Shown: positions 9,535 through 18,218 of the stretch, in pieces
Numbering within the stretch: position 1 is the first letter of the stretch
Layout: every line of letters begins with the position of its first letter
NCBI RefSeq assembly: GCF_001757995.1
Contig: NZ_LXLV01000020.1
Span: forward strand, 1-64,000
Source: Bacillus mycoides
GTDB taxonomy: Bacteria; Bacillota; Bacilli; Bacillales; Bacillaceae_G
Direction: 5' to 3'
DNA: 64,000 bases
Program-made: the position numbers and the translations under genes
Notes under the pieces: generated by a model
What the model saw: only the letters and a program-made list of their open reading frames with translations
The model's database searches: none
What the model was told of the DNA's origin: nothing

Positions 9535-10884
9535 GCTTTGCGTTGTATATTTTCTTTGTACTTGAAAGAGACGGATAAGCAGGAAGATTGCTCCAAATGC
9601 TAGACCGATAATAAGACCGATCCAATACCCTTTCGCTGCCCAGTCAGTATAAGTTGCTAATATGTAGCCAAGAGGTAGACCTATTACCCAATAAGCTATT
9701 AATGTCATAATTAAGGCAACATTTACGTCTTTATAACCACGAAGTGCTCCTTGTACTGGAGTTGCAATCGCATCTGAAATTTGAAATAAAATCGCGAATA
9801 TAAGAAATTCTTTTGCTAAATGATGGACATTTGCATTTGTCGTATAAATAGAAGCAATTTCATCATCAAAGAAATAGAGAAGGATTGAATATAAAAGAGC
9901 GAAAGCAAGGGCTAATCCAATTCCAATAAATCCATATTGTTTCGCATTATTGTATCGTTTTGCTCCAACTTCAAATCCAACGGCTATCGTCATTGCCATT
10001 GCTAAACTTAAAGGAGTCATATATAACAAGGAAGCAAAGTTCATAGCTGCTTGATGTGCTGCTATCGTTGTCGTACTAAAATTACTCATCATAAGTGTTA
10101 CCGCAGCAAAAATACTCGTCTCAAAAAAGATAGCAAATCCGATAGGGACGCCAAGTTTCAGGAATTCCTTCCAGCTCGTAAAGGAAGGGCGGTATAACTG
10201 TTTAAAGATATTGAAAGAAGCGAAAGGCTCTTTCGTACGAATAATAATGACGGTAATAATTAAAATACACCAATATGTTGCTGCAGAAGCGATTGCCGCA
10301 CCAACACCACCGAGTTTTGGAAAGCCAAAGTGACCAAAAATTAATAAGTAATTTAATACTACGTTAATTGGTAATGATAGTAATGTAATAATCATCGTTG
10401 TTCGAGTTTTTCCTAATGCATCAATAAATCCACGTAAGACGGTGTAAGTAAATAAAGGGATAATTCCAATCGCGATAATACTTAAAAATTGTGCTGCAAT
10501 ACGTTCCACAGGTTCTTCTAATTGCATGCCATTTAAAATAGGTGAAACAACGAAGAATCCGATAAGGATAACAACGAAACTAGCACAAATTGCTAAATAA
10601 ACTGCTTGTATAACAACGTGGGGAACATCCTCTTTTTTCTTTGATCCAATGAGTTGTGCAACAATAGGAGTAGTAGCCATTAAAATTCCTGTTAATCCCG
10701 TACTAACTGGAAGCCATATACTCGTTCCGATAGCAACACCTGCTAAATCAGTAGGACTTGCATGTCCTGACATCGTCGTATCAAAAAAGCTCATCGCAAA
10801 TAATGACATTTGCGTTACAAAAATCGGGAAAAAGAGTAATAAAAATTGCTTTAACTTTTGTGAGAATGAAGTAGTTTCTTTCAT
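9526..10884 (-). CDS. MATE-family multidrug/sodium efflux transporter
   Basis: A 452-residue polytopic protein with about 12 membrane segments in two repeats and the family marks GxxxPxxxxL...[11 protein letters not shown] near the N-terminus. Such proteins export cationic drugs and dyes in exchange for Na+ or H+. The ATG at 10884 is chosen because AAAGGGGATTTT precedes it; a longer frame to 10995 would add 37 residues without a ribosome site. Divergent from uppP. Confidence 0.88.
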   Translation of the reverse strand: MKETTSFSQKLKQFLLLFFPIFVTQMSLFAMSFFDTTMSGHASPTDLAGVAIGTSIWLPVSTGLTGILMATTPIVAQLIGSKKKEDVPHVVIQAVYLAICASFVVILIGFFVVSPILNGMQLEEPVERIAAQFLSIIAIGIIPLFTYTVLRGFIDALGKTRTTMIITLLSLPINVVLNYLLIFGHFGFPKLGGVGAAIASAATYWCILIITVIIIRTKEPFASFNIFKQLYRPSFTSWKEFLKLGVPIGFAIFFETSIFAAVTLMMSNFSTTTIAAHQAAMNFASLLYMTPLSLAMAMTIAVGFEVGAKRYNNAKQYGFIGIGLALAFALLYSILLYFFDDEIASIYTTNANVHHLAKEFLIFAILFQISDAIATPVQGALRGYKDVNVALIMTLIAYWVIGLPLGYILATYTDWAAKGYWIGLIIGLAFGAIFLLIRLFQVQRKYTTQSSR

Positions 10885-11066
10885 AAAATCCCCTTTCAAC
10901 GTAAAAAACAAACTCTTATTATCATACAATTTAATCAAAAAATAGAAAAGAAATAAGCGTATACAACAAATGAAATCAATAAAAAAAGGATGCACTTTGA
11001 AAAGGGATAAGGTATTATGATAAGGTGTGAAAAAATTACATATTCGTTATTAAGGAGGCACTACTT

Positions 11067-11858
11067 GTGGCTGATTGGTTAATTGGATTAATCATGGGTG
11101 CTGTTGAAGGTTTAACAGAGTTTTTACCAGTATCATCAACAGGACATATGATTTTAACAGGACACTTAATTGGATTTGAAGACGATAGAGCGAAAGTTTT
11201 CGAAGTTGTTATTCAGTTGGGATCGATTTTAGCAGTTGTTGTTATATTTTGGAAACGTTTATGGTCATTAGTTGGAATAGGGAAAGTAACTGATGGACCA
11301 TCTTTAAATTTATTACATATTATTATCGGGATGATTCCTGCGGGCATACTCGGCGTACTGTTCCATAGCGCAATTAAAGAAGTTTTATTCGGTCCAGGAC
11401 CGGTTGTTATTAGCTTAGTAGCTGGTGGTATTTTAATGATTGTTGCTGAGAAGTTTTCAAAACCAAGTACAGCAAGAACTTTAGATGAAATCACATATAA
11501 GCAAGCATTTACAATCGGAATGTTCCAATGTTTAGCACTTTGGCCAGGATTTTCTCGTTCGGGGTCTACAATAAGTGGTGGTTTATTAGCTCGCGTTTCG
11601 CATACAGCGGCAGCTGAATATACGTTTATTTTAGCGGTGCCAATGATGGTAGCTGCAAGTGGCTTAGATTTAATCAAGAGCTGGGATATATTAAGCGCAG
11701 CTGATATACCGTTATTTGCAACTGGATTTATTACAGCATTCGTTGTTGCGATGCTTGCAATTGTTTCATTCTTAAAATTATTAGGTCGTGTAAAACTAAC
11801 ACCGTTCGCTTATTACCGTTTCATTTTAGCTGCGGTATTCTATTTCTTCATTATGTAA
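11067..11858 (+). CDS. uppP: UppP (BacA), undecaprenyl-diphosphatase
   Basis: A 263-residue integral membrane phosphatase that recycles undecaprenyl pyrophosphate to the carrier lipid for wall synthesis and gives bacitracin resistance. The active-site motifs are [14 protein letters not shown] (14-27) and PGFSRSGST (160-168). GTG start at 11067 follows TAAGGAGG. Monocistronic, ending in a strong terminator. It fits the envelope theme of dlt, ltaS and lia in this window. Confidence 0.95.
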   Translation: MADWLIGLIMGAVEGLTEFLPVSSTGHMILTGHLIGFEDDRAKVFEVVIQLGSILAVVVIFWKRLWSLVGIGKVTDGPSLNLLHIIIGMIPAGILGVLFHSAIKEVLFGPGPVVISLVAGGILMIVAEKFSKPSTARTLDEITYKQAFTIGMFQCLALWPGFSRSGSTISGGLLARVSHTAAAEYTFILAVPMMVAASGLDLIKSWDILSAADIPLFATGFITAFVVAMLAIVSFLKLLGRVKLTPFAYYRFILAAVFYFFIM

Positions 11859-11876
11859 GAATAAATTGTCAGCAAT

Positions 11877-11929
11877 CCCCTATAGAATAGACATTTGAAA
11901 AAAAGTCTATTCTATAGGGGATTTTTTTA
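11877..11929 (+). terminator. Strong terminator of uppP
   Basis: A 16-bp perfect stem, CCCCTATAGAATAGAC (11877-11892) with GTCTATTCTATAGGGG (11905-11920), is followed by ATTTTTTTAT. Confidence 0.92.
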
Positions 11930-12052
11930 TAGCGAGAGAAAAATAAAACTTTTACCTTCAATTACTTGTATTTCACCATGTGAAATATGCCATAATGATT
12001 TCGTTATAATAATTTTAAGGAAATCGATAGGGTATTTGAGAGGAGCAGTTTA

Positions 12053-12517
12053 GTGAGTTTTGCAATAGAAATAGTAATTCCGGCACCAATTGATGTTGTG
12101 TTTGATTATGTAAATAATGACGAGAAAATAATGGAATGGAGTACCTTTATGGTAGAAAATAGGTATCCTCCAAACGTAGATGTAAACAATCCTCGTGAAG
12201 GTGATAAATATATATCTGTGCAAAAGATGGGTAAGAAAATATATGAGTTTGAGGCAGAAATTTTAGAGTGTGAAGCACCTTATATCGTGTCAATTGGATG
12301 TGACATGAAGCAAGGCTATACAGCCGTAACTTATATGTTGGAAGAAGATGAAGAAGGTACATCGCTTACCTTAATATTAGAATTTGAACCGAAGAATTTT
12401 TTATATAAGATTATGTACAAGTTGACTGGGTGGATGACACGTGGAATATACATGGGTGAAATGGAACGTTTAGCAGAGTGCGTAGATGCTGTATATTCTC
12501 AGAAAAAAGGATTATAA
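12053..12517 (+). CDS. SRPBCC / START-like ligand-binding fold protein
   Basis: A 154-residue protein beginning MSFAIEIVIPAPIDVVFDYV, the typical opening of the SRPBCC (polyketide cyclase/CoxG-like) fold: beta strand, then a P-x-x-x-V-F-x-x-V helix. The later GYTAVTYMLEEDEEGTSLTL block is the sheet region. Such proteins bind hydrophobic ligands; the ligand here is unknown. GTG start at 12053 follows GAGAGGAG. Confidence 0.75.
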   Translation: MSFAIEIVIPAPIDVVFDYVNNDEKIMEWSTFMVENRYPPNVDVNNPREGDKYISVQKMGKKIYEFEAEILECEAPYIVSIGCDMKQGYTAVTYMLEEDEEGTSLTLILEFEPKNFLYKIMYKLTGWMTRGIYMGEMERLAECVDAVYSQKKGL

Positions 12518-12528
12518 TTTTGTAAAAT

Positions 12529-12560
12529 AAAAAACATGCCGAATTCGGCATGTTTTTTAT
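12529..12560. terminator. Bidirectional terminator
   Basis: AAAAACATGCCGAATTCGGCATGTTTTTTAT at about 12530-12560 is an uninterrupted palindrome with A and T tracts on the two sides. It separates the convergent SRPBCC and thioredoxin-like genes. Confidence 0.85.
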
Positions 12561-13111
12561 TTTACTACTTTTTCAATCATGCTTTCCATTACATGCTCCC
12601 AAAGAGAAGTATCATCAGCTAATGTAGCACGGAAATTAGCGTACATTTCTTTTTGTTTTTCCTCGAATGTTGGATCTTCTTTTTCAGGCAGTGTAGCGCG
12701 CATTGAAGTTACTAATTCTTGTACTTTTGGAGCGCGTGGTCCAAAGACGGCTTGTTCATTTCCGTCTTTATCAATGAAGATAAAGATTGGAATGGCACGT
12801 GCTGTTCCATTTGTTAAATATTGATCCATTAATTCTAAGTTTTCATCACGAATTAATAATGTCATATCAATATTTGCAACTTCAGAAATTCGTTTCATAA
12901 CAGGTACACATAAAAGAGCGTCGCCGCACCAGTCAGCTGTTAATACGATAACGCGCCAGCCATCATTTTGACGTTCTTCTAAAACTGGCAGTAATTCATT
13001 TGGAATTAAAAAGTTATTGTAAATGTGTAGTAGCTCGTATTGGTTTACTTTCATTTCATTCACATATGTATCAAAGGACATGCCTTTATCAGCCCATTGT
13101 AGTAAGTTCAT
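12557..13111 (-). CDS. Thioredoxin-fold protein with a CGDALLC motif
   Basis: A 184-residue cytosolic thioredoxin-like protein. The segment VIVLTADWCGDALLCVPVM (about 55-73) is at the position of the thioredoxin WCGPC site, but the two cysteines are separated by five residues (C62 and C68). This matches the Thioredoxin_9 / YtpP-like group rather than classic thioredoxin. ATG at 13111 is preferred over an upstream GTG, which lies in the ribosome site AAAGAGGTG. Redox or bacillithiol-linked role is possible but not shown. Confidence 0.75.
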   Translation of the reverse strand: MNLLQWADKGMSFDTYVNEMKVNQYELLHIYNNFLIPNELLPVLEERQNDGWRVIVLTADWCGDALLCVPVMKRISEVANIDMTLLIRDENLELMDQYLTNGTARAIPIFIFIDKDGNEQAVFGPRAPKVQELVTSMRATLPEKEDPTFEEKQKEMYANFRATLADDTSLWEHVMESMIEKVVK

Positions 13112-13177
13112 AAGTAACACCTCTTTAGTATGATTTATTTTTATTGTACCAATTTTTATATAGAAAAGCTTGTATTC

Positions 13178-13609
13178 TTACTCTTTCTTATCACTAAATA
13201 ATTTATTTAGTGTGTAAAGGAATAGTGCGACACATAATTCAGCTATGTTGGACATTTTTACACTCTCTATCCAGTCATCGGCAGTATGTATGACAAACCA
13301 ATCTAACGTAATTTCAATTATAGAGAGCAGAGCAATTGAGAGCCAATTGGGCATACTTGTCATCATTGGATGTAGGAGCACTTTAAAGAAAATGAATATA
13401 AAATATGTAATACCATCTAATAAAAGAATAAGTAAAAAAAAGAGTAGGAGAGCTGTTCTTGATGAATATTCTATACCTGTAATTTGAAAGATTCCTACAT
13501 ATACAAAGAATATAAATGCAAAGAATATAATGAGAATAAGAATAACAACACTAATAATAATAGTCTTATCTTTTAGACTGAGATTAGAAAATTTGTCTTC
13601 TTCACTCAC
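13178..13609 (-). CDS. YrvL-like membrane regulatory protein
   Basis: A 143-residue protein from GTG at 13609, which has AAAGGAG 8 bases upstream; a longer frame to 13714 lacks a ribosome site. It has about four hydrophobic segments and the opening FSNLSLKDKTIIISVV, resembling B. subtilis YrvL, a negative regulator of the SigO/RsoA-dependent oxdC regulon. Similarity was judged by eye, so the family call is tentative. Confidence 0.55.
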   Translation of the reverse strand: MSEEDKFSNLSLKDKTIIISVVILILIIFFAFIFFVYVGIFQITGIEYSSRTALLLFFLLILLLDGITYFIFIFFKVLLHPMMTSMPNWLSIALLSIIEITLDWFVIHTADDWIESVKMSNIAELCVALFLYTLNKLFSDKKE

Positions 13610-13771
13610 TATTTCAACTCCTTTTTCTGTAAAATTAACTTCATTGTAACATGAAATATATATTAAAAAAGTACGAATTATGGGAAAATAAGGTGACAAA
13701 AAGTAAGATTTCATGTAAAATTATTAATAAGGTTTTTATTTAACTAAATGAAATAAAAGGGGCTGTCAAAG

Positions 13772-14191
13772 TTGTCTCAAAATCGAGAGCAATTAATGGA
13801 AGAACTATCGACAAATGTTTTTGCTATGTTTCGCACGTTGCGTAATGATATTGGAAAAATATTTGGTGGTTACATACCGTGGAATGAGTTCATCGTCCTT
13901 AGAATATTGAATCGCACGAATAAAGAAATGGTATCACGTGTAGCGAATGAGTTAAATGTGTCGAATAGTCATATTACAGCCGTTACAGAAAAATTAATTA
14001 ATAAAGGCTTTGTAACCCGTTCACGTTCTACGTCAGATCGCAGAGTTGTATATTTAGAAATTACAGAACAAGGGAAAGATTTAGTGGCGAAAATGGAAGG
14101 TGAGAAAAAGAAATATTTACAAGAAAGATTTTCCGCACTTTCAGAAGATGAAATGAATATAATGATATCTATTTCTAAAAAACTTATTTAA
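13772..14191 (+). CDS. MarR-family transcriptional regulator
   Basis: A 139-residue winged-helix regulator. The DNA-binding block runs from ELNVSNSHITAVTEKLINKG (about 69-88) into the wing RSRSTSDRRVVYLEITEQG. A TTG start at 13772 follows AAAAGGGG. Target and ligand are unknown. It is monocistronic with a terminator and could control a neighbour, but no operator pair is evident. Confidence 0.9.
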   Translation: MSQNREQLMEELSTNVFAMFRTLRNDIGKIFGGYIPWNEFIVLRILNRTNKEMVSRVANELNVSNSHITAVTEKLINKGFVTRSRSTSDRRVVYLEITEQGKDLVAKMEGEKKKYLQERFSALSEDEMNIMISISKKLI

Positions 14192-14229
14192 GTAATTACA
14201 AGTAAGAAAACGCTTACGTAATGACGGTA

Positions 14230-14262
14230 AAGGCCTTCCTTATATGGGGAAGGCCTTCTTTT
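14230..14262 (+). terminator. Terminator of the MarR gene
   Basis: AAGGCCTTCC (14230-14239) pairs with GGAAGGCCTT (14248-14257), followed by CTTTTG. Confidence 0.85.
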
Positions 14263-14327
14263 GTATGTAAAAGATTATAAAAAAGAAAATATGTACCATA
14301 CTACTAGTAAAGGAAGGAGGCGGAAAT

Positions 14328-14483
14328 ATGACGAATCGTAATGGTAGTCAAGGAAGTGGAAATCAAGGTTCACCAAAATCAGGGCAATTTCAGCAAGAGT
14401 TTAGTACTGAATTTGAAACAGGTAATGATAACAAAGGAAAAGAATATCGTTCGAAAAAAGGAAGTAAATCAAAAAAGGAGTGA
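14328..14483 (+). CDS. Small Gly/Ser/Gln/Lys-rich protein, 51 residues, possibly spore-associated
   Basis: ATG at 14328 follows AAGGAAGGAGG 6-7 bases upstream. The product begins MTNRNGSQGSGNQGSPKSGQ and ends in a basic KKGSKSKKE tail. Composition is like small spore proteins and the FSTEFETG segment faintly recalls gamma-type SASP repeats, but I do not claim the family. The stop lies inside the terminator stem. Confidence 0.65.
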   Translation: MTNRNGSQGSGNQGSPKSGQFQQEFSTEFETGNDNKGKEYRSKKGSKSKKE

Positions 14484-14503
14484 AATAATTCACTCCTTTT
14501 TGA
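14472..14503. terminator. Bidirectional terminator
   Basis: AAAAAGGAGTGA (14472-14483) pairs with TCACTCCTTTTT (14490-14501). It serves the small plus-strand gene and the minus-strand symporter remnant. Confidence 0.8.
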
Positions 14504-14504
14504 T

Positions 14505-14753
14505 TTAAGATGCCTCAGATTGATCAGTATTATATTTTTCTTCTGATTTTGAAACAATCATTGCGCAAATTGCATCGCCAGAAATATTTACAGCTGTTCT
14601 AGACATATCTAGAATGCGGTCAATACCGATAATTAAAGCAATACCTTCTACTGGTAGGTTTACTTGATTTAAAACCATCGTAAGCATTACAAGTCCAATA
14701 CCTGGTACACCAGCAGTGCCAATACTAGCTAGTACAGCAGTTAATACGACCAT
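14505..14753 (-). pseudogene. C-terminal remnant of a DAACS-type glutamate/dicarboxylate symporter
   Basis: Only about 82-90 residues remain of a family that is normally ~420 long. The block ends in the hallmark region [20 protein letters not shown] followed by [16 protein letters not shown], matching the last two membrane segments of sodium/proton:dicarboxylate symporters; compare IDRILDMARTAVNVVGN in the intact symporter at 53967-55241. Upstream, the frame reaches a TAA at 14781-14783 just before the tandem repeats, and no 5' part occurs in the window. The ATG at 14753 has no ribosome site, so expression is unlikely. Confidence 0.85.
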
Positions 14754-14808
14754 AGCTAATTGTGGTAATAAGGAAGAGAGTTAAATTATGTATGTGGAAA
14801 ACAAAATA

Positions 14809-15019
14809 GACCATCACATAGGATGGTCAAGGGAAGGGGACAATTTATGTCAATTTAATTAGGGATGGAAGCTATTCAAAGACACTGGGGAATGTCTTAT
14901 AAATTAGGGAGGAACAGCTCCGATACATATACTATAAAAGATAGATGTGACTTAGCTGTGAACATAGAGTGAAAGAGAGAGGGAGTTTTAAATAAAAGAT
15001 AGAAAGAACAAAAAAATAA
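14809..15019 (+). repeat. Tandem structured repeat, copy 1
   Basis: Unit of 211 bp opening with the hairpin GACCATC-ACATAG-GATGGTC. It then has AAGGGAAGGGGACAATTT and a three-codon ORF ATG-TCA-ATT-TAA, then a 35-codon ORF (14865-14972, MEAIQRHWGMSYKLGRNSSD...). Two further hairpins are AGACA/TGTCT and GGAG/CTCC. Confidence 0.85.
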
Positions 15020-15229
15020 GACCATCACATGATGGTCAAGGGAAGGGGACAATTTATGTCAATTTAATTAGGGATGGAAGCTATTCAAAGACACTGGGGA
15101 ATGTCTTATAAATTAGGGAGGAACAGCTTCGATACATATACTATAAAAGATAGATGTGACTTAGCTGTGAACATAGAGTGAAAGAGAGCGGGAGTTTTAA
15201 ATAAGAAGAAAGAGAGAGTAAAAAAATAA
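15020..15229 (+). repeat. Tandem structured repeat, copy 2
   Basis: Unit of 210 bp, nearly identical to copy 1. The first hairpin loop is shortened (GACCATC-ACAT-GATGGTC). The GGAG/CTCC stem changes to GGAG/CTTC, keeping a G-U pair. The 35-codon frame (15074-15181) is intact, with Ser to Phe at one position. Confidence 0.85.
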
Positions 15230-15408
15230 GACCATCACATGTAGGATGGTCAAGGAAGGGGATAATTTATGTCAATTTAATTAGGGATGGAAAGCTGTTC
15301 AAGACACTGGGGAATGTCTTATAAATTAGGGAGGAACAGCTCCGATACGTATACTATAAAAGGTAGATGTGACCCTCGTGTGAACTTGGAGTGAAAGATT
15401 TGGGAATT
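15230..15408 (+). repeat. Tandem structured repeat, copy 3 (diverged)
   Basis: The opening hairpin is GACCATC-ACATGTAG-GATGGTC. Relative to copies 1 and 2 it has an inserted A and a deleted A twelve bases apart, so the 35-codon frame (15287-15394) is restored. The AAGACA/TGTCTT and GGAG/CTCC stems are kept. Similarity fades after about 15400. Confidence 0.8.
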
Positions 15409-15510
15409 TGAAAAGGGATAAAATAGTTGGTGTAAGAGTTATAGTATAAGTGGAGATATAATAGAAAATATTCTTTTGTAAAACGATAGGAGTCTGAATA
15501 TAAAAAAAAG

Positions 15511-15539
15511 TTGAAATCTATGAAAAAAAGGATTATGCT
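15511..15539 (+). promoter_or_regulatory. Probable promoter of ktrB
   Basis: TTGAAA (15511-15516) and TATGCT (15534-15539) are 17 bases apart, about 107 bases before the ktrB ATG. No c-di-AMP (ydaO) riboswitch features were recognised in the leader. Confidence 0.5.
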
Positions 15540-15645
15540 CAACTATATTATAAGAATATAAGGTTTATTCCGCTACTTGTAGGCTCTTAAAGAGTCTTTA
15601 TTTATGAGGGGATAAAAGCTTCACTTGATAAAGGGAGTTAGTGAT

Positions 15646-16989
15646 ATGGAAGTAGTAAAAAAACAAGGGTTGTATAATCGCTTTATACGATTAAATCCAC
15701 CACAAATTTTAGCATTAGGGTTTTTTTGTTTAATTGTGGTCGGAGGATTGTTATTAAAGTTACCGTTTGCAACGAAAGTACATATTAGTTGGGTAGATGC
15801 TTTCTTTACAGCTACGTCGGCAGCGACTGTAACGGGTTTAGGCGTTGTAGATACTGCGAGTACGTTTACGATGTTTGGTGAAATTGTTATTATGTTTTTA
15901 ATTCAAACGGGTGGTCTCGGCCTTATGACGATAGCCATTTTAATTGTTTGGGTATTAGGGAAAAAAATTGGTTTACGTCACCGATTATTAATTGGAGAAG
16001 CATTTAATCAAACAAATATTGGTGGTCTTGTGAAATTAGTAAAACGTGTTTTTATTTTTTCTATTTGTATTGAGCTAATTGGAGTTATCTTTTTATCGAT
16101 TCGCTTTATTCCAGAGTTTGGTTTTGGAAAAGGTTTATACTATAGTATTTTTCACGTTATTGCGTCATATAATAATGCCGGCTTTGCGCTTTGGCCAGAT
16201 AATTTAACAAGATATGTAGGAGATCCTATTATTAATATTGGGATTTGTTCTTTAATTGTAATAGGAGGGTTAGGGTTTACGGTATTAATTGATATATGGT
16301 ATAGCCGTAGTTTCCGAAAATTATCGCTTCACTCCAAAATCATGATTATTGGAACGATAGCACTTAATATTATTGCGATGATTGTGATTTTTGTATTGGA
16401 ATATAATAATGTGAAGACTTTGGGAAACTTATCTTTAAATGAAAAGTTATGGGCTTCGTTCTTCCAAGGAATTACACCTCGTACAGCCGGTTTTAACACG
16501 GTAGATTATGGGGGGATGGAAGAGTCATCGATACTATTTACGATGGTATTAATGTTTATTGGTGCGGGAAGTGTGTCGACAGGCGGTGGAATAAAGTTAA
16601 CAACATTCGTTATTTTAATTACATCAGTTCTTTCTTTCTTTAGAAAGAAAGAGGATTTTGTTTTATTTCAGCGTACGATTAAAATGTCGACAGTAACGAG
16701 AGCGTTAGCAATTGTCGTTGCTAGTCAAATACTTATTTTTACAGCGGTATTTGTATTAATGCTTACAGAAGATTTCAGTTTTATTCAGTTATTATTTGAG
16801 ACAATTTCAGCGTTTGGAACAGTAGGGTTAACGATGGGGATTACTGCGAAGCTATCGGCGTTTGGAAAATGTATTATTATGTTTGTTATGTTTTGTGGAT
16901 TAATCGGACCGTTAACACTTGTGTTTTCTTTGGCACGACCAGCGAAACAAAAAATTAAATATCCATCAGAAGATGTATTTACAGGATAA
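15646..16989 (+). CDS. KtrB/KtrD-type potassium uptake channel subunit (Trk/Ktr family)
   Basis: A 447-residue membrane protein made of four M1-P-M2 units. The selectivity loops are visible as TVTGLGVVD, ASYNNAGFALW, TPRTAGFNT and SAFGTVGLT, each with the central glycine. It forms the translocating dimer on a cytosolic RCK ring (KtrA/KtrC), whose gene is not in this window. ATG at 15646 is preferred over TTG at 15625 because AAAGGGAG precedes it by 8 bases. KtrB and KtrD cannot be told apart here. Confidence 0.9.
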   Translation: MEVVKKQGLYNRFIRLNPPQILALGFFCLIVVGGLLLKLPFATKVHISWVDAFFTATSAATVTGLGVVDTASTFTMFGEIVIMFLIQTGGLGLMTIAILIVWVLGKKIGLRHRLLIGEAFNQTNIGGLVKLVKRVFIFSICIELIGVIFLSIRFIPEFGFGKGLYYSIFHVIASYNNAGFALWPDNLTRYVGDPIINIGICSLIVIGGLGFTVLIDIWYSRSFRKLSLHSKIMIIGTIALNIIAMIVIFVLEYNNVKTLGNLSLNEKLWASFFQGITPRTAGFNTVDYGGMEESSILFTMVLMFIGAGSVSTGGGIKLTTFVILITSVLSFFRKKEDFVLFQRTIKMSTVTRALAIVVASQILIFTAVFVLMLTEDFSFIQLLFETISAFGTVGLTMGITAKLSAFGKCIIMFVMFCGLIGPLTLVFSLARPAKQKIKYPSEDVFTG

Positions 16990-17025
16990 GGTATCCCGCA
17001 TAAAGCGAGATACCTTTTCTTTTTA
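16988..17025. terminator. Bidirectional terminator between ktrB and a convergent gene
   Basis: AAGGTATC (16988-16995) pairs with GATACCTT (17009-17016), with an inner CGC/GCG pairing, followed by TTCTTTTT. Confidence 0.75.
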
Positions 17026-17379
17026 AAAAAGAGAGAACAATAAACCAATAAGCGCCACTCGGAATAAAATCGCAATGAGTGCAGCGATACCACCCACAAT
17101 CGCAGCGATACCACCGGTTACAGTAGCCCCGCGATTATAAGCGTAAATGCCGAGTAAAACAGATACAAGACCAAATAGTGTTGGGAATGTGAATAGTGAT
17201 AATATTGCTAAAGCAAGAGCAATAAAACCAGCAGTCGATCCAGCTGCAGATGATCTTACATCATCGTTATCTTTATCATCATAATCAATACGCTGTGGTG
17301 CAACTTCAGCTGCGTATTCTTCTTTATAATCACTATCTATTCGATCTCTTTCTTTATATTCATCAAATTTCTCAGTCAA
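17023..17379 (-). CDS. Predicted membrane protein, 118 residues
   Basis: The acidic N-terminus (about 1-50, rich in Asp/Glu) is followed by three hydrophobic segments with GIYAYNRGA between the first two, a layout like DUF4190-type proteins. The TTG at 17379 is chosen because GAAAGGAG lies 8 bases upstream; the ATG at 17397 lies at that site. Function unknown. Confidence 0.65.
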   Translation of the reverse strand: MTEKFDEYKERDRIDSDYKEEYAAEVAPQRIDYDDKDNDDVRSSAAGSTAGFIALALAILSLFTFPTLFGLVSVLLGIYAYNRGATVTGGIAAIVGGIAALIAILFRVALIGLLFSLF

Positions 17380-17569
17380 AGTAAGGACTCCTTTCATAAC
17401 AAGGTTCAATAGTAGTATGTTTCTCTTTACTGTTTTTATCCGAACCTGTACAGGGAGTAATATCCAATTGGAAAGTGAAAAATGTTTTTTCAAAATAGGA
17501 AAACTTAGTATGACTTCCTCTATTTTGGAAAGTATAAAAAAGAATAATGAGGAAAGGGTGTAGTACATA

Positions 17570-17971
17570 ATGGAACATCCAATTGAAAATTTAATGAAAA
17601 CAGCAATGACAAATTTAAAAGAGATGGTAGATGTAAATACGATTGTTGGAAGTCCGGTTTCAACAGCTGATGGAAATGTAGTATTAACAGTGTCTCAAGT
17701 GGCTTTTGGTTTTGGAGCTGGTGGAAGTGATTTTAAAGGGGATTTTATTTCTGAAAAACATAATGGCGGACAAGGGCAGCATAAAGAGAACAAGCAAGTG
17801 CATCCATTTGGAGGCGGGAGTGGGGCTGGGGTTTCCATTAGTCCGGTGGCTTTTTTAGTTGTAGGTTCTAATGGAGTGCAAGTATTACATTTAAATAGTA
17901 GCACTCATTTAATTGAAAAAGCTTTAAATGCTGTACCAAGCACTGTAGATAAATTTGTGAACGGTCGCTAA
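17570..17971 (+). CDS. ytfJ: GerW/YtfJ-family spore protein
   Basis: A 133-residue protein opening MEHPIENLMKTAMTNLKEMV with the conserved VNTIVGSPV and glycine-rich FGFGAGGSDF and GAGVSISPVAFLVV blocks of the GerW/YtfJ family. In Bacillus it is made in the forespore and is linked to germination with dipicolinate or L-alanine. Ribosome site GAGGAAAGGG. Promoter and sigma factor cannot be read confidently. Confidence 0.92.
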   Translation: MEHPIENLMKTAMTNLKEMVDVNTIVGSPVSTADGNVVLTVSQVAFGFGAGGSDFKGDFISEKHNGGQGQHKENKQVHPFGGGSGAGVSISPVAFLVVGSNGVQVLHLNSSTHLIEKALNAVPSTVDKFVNGR

Positions 17972-18085
17972 AGGTGAACTTGCATTTTTTAGGAATTGTG
18001 ATATATTAGAAAAAGTGCGCTTAAGGACGATTGAAATAATTGAAATGTAAATATATATGATGTGCGAAATAAGGGAGAGGAATTT

Positions 18086-18175
18086 ATGATTAATATCAAA
18101 AATTTGGTAGTCGGCTTATGTATGCTAGTAAGCGGATTTGTTGTATATGTAATAAAAGAAAAAGCTCCATTCTAA
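18086..18175 (+). CDS. Very small single-span membrane protein, 29 residues
   Basis: ATG at 18086 follows AAGGGAGAGGAATTT. The product begins MINIKNLVVGLCMLVSGFVV and ends YVIKEKAPF: one helix and a short positive tail. A terminator follows directly. Size is like small stress or sporulation membrane peptides; no family recognised. Confidence 0.55.
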   Translation: MINIKNLVVGLCMLVSGFVVYVIKEKAPF

Positions 18176-18205
18176 AACAGACAAACCGTTAATGTCTGTT
18201 TTTAA
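18174..18205 (+). terminator. Terminator of the 29-residue gene
   Basis: AAAACAGAC (18175-18183 region) pairs with GTCTGTTTT (18194-18202), followed by TAATTTG. Confidence 0.7.
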
Positions 18206-18218
18206 TTTGTAAAAAATG

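Noticed and set aside
9292-9603. Plus-strand frame of 103 codons
   Set aside because: It is opposite the 57-residue membrane protein gene and the end of the MATE gene, both with good ribosome sites.
14203-14216. cre-like sequence (AGAAAACGCTTACG) after the MarR gene
   Set aside because: Two mismatches to the consensus and placed between a stop codon and a terminator, where CcpA control has no obvious target.
14809-15408. CRISPR array at the tandem repeats
   Set aside because: Units are ~211 bp and near identical throughout, with no short repeat/spacer alternation and no cas genes.
15354-15542. Minus-strand 62-codon frame before ktrB
   Set aside because: AT-rich Phe/Tyr/Ser shadow sequence across repeat 3 and the ktrB promoter with no ribosome site.
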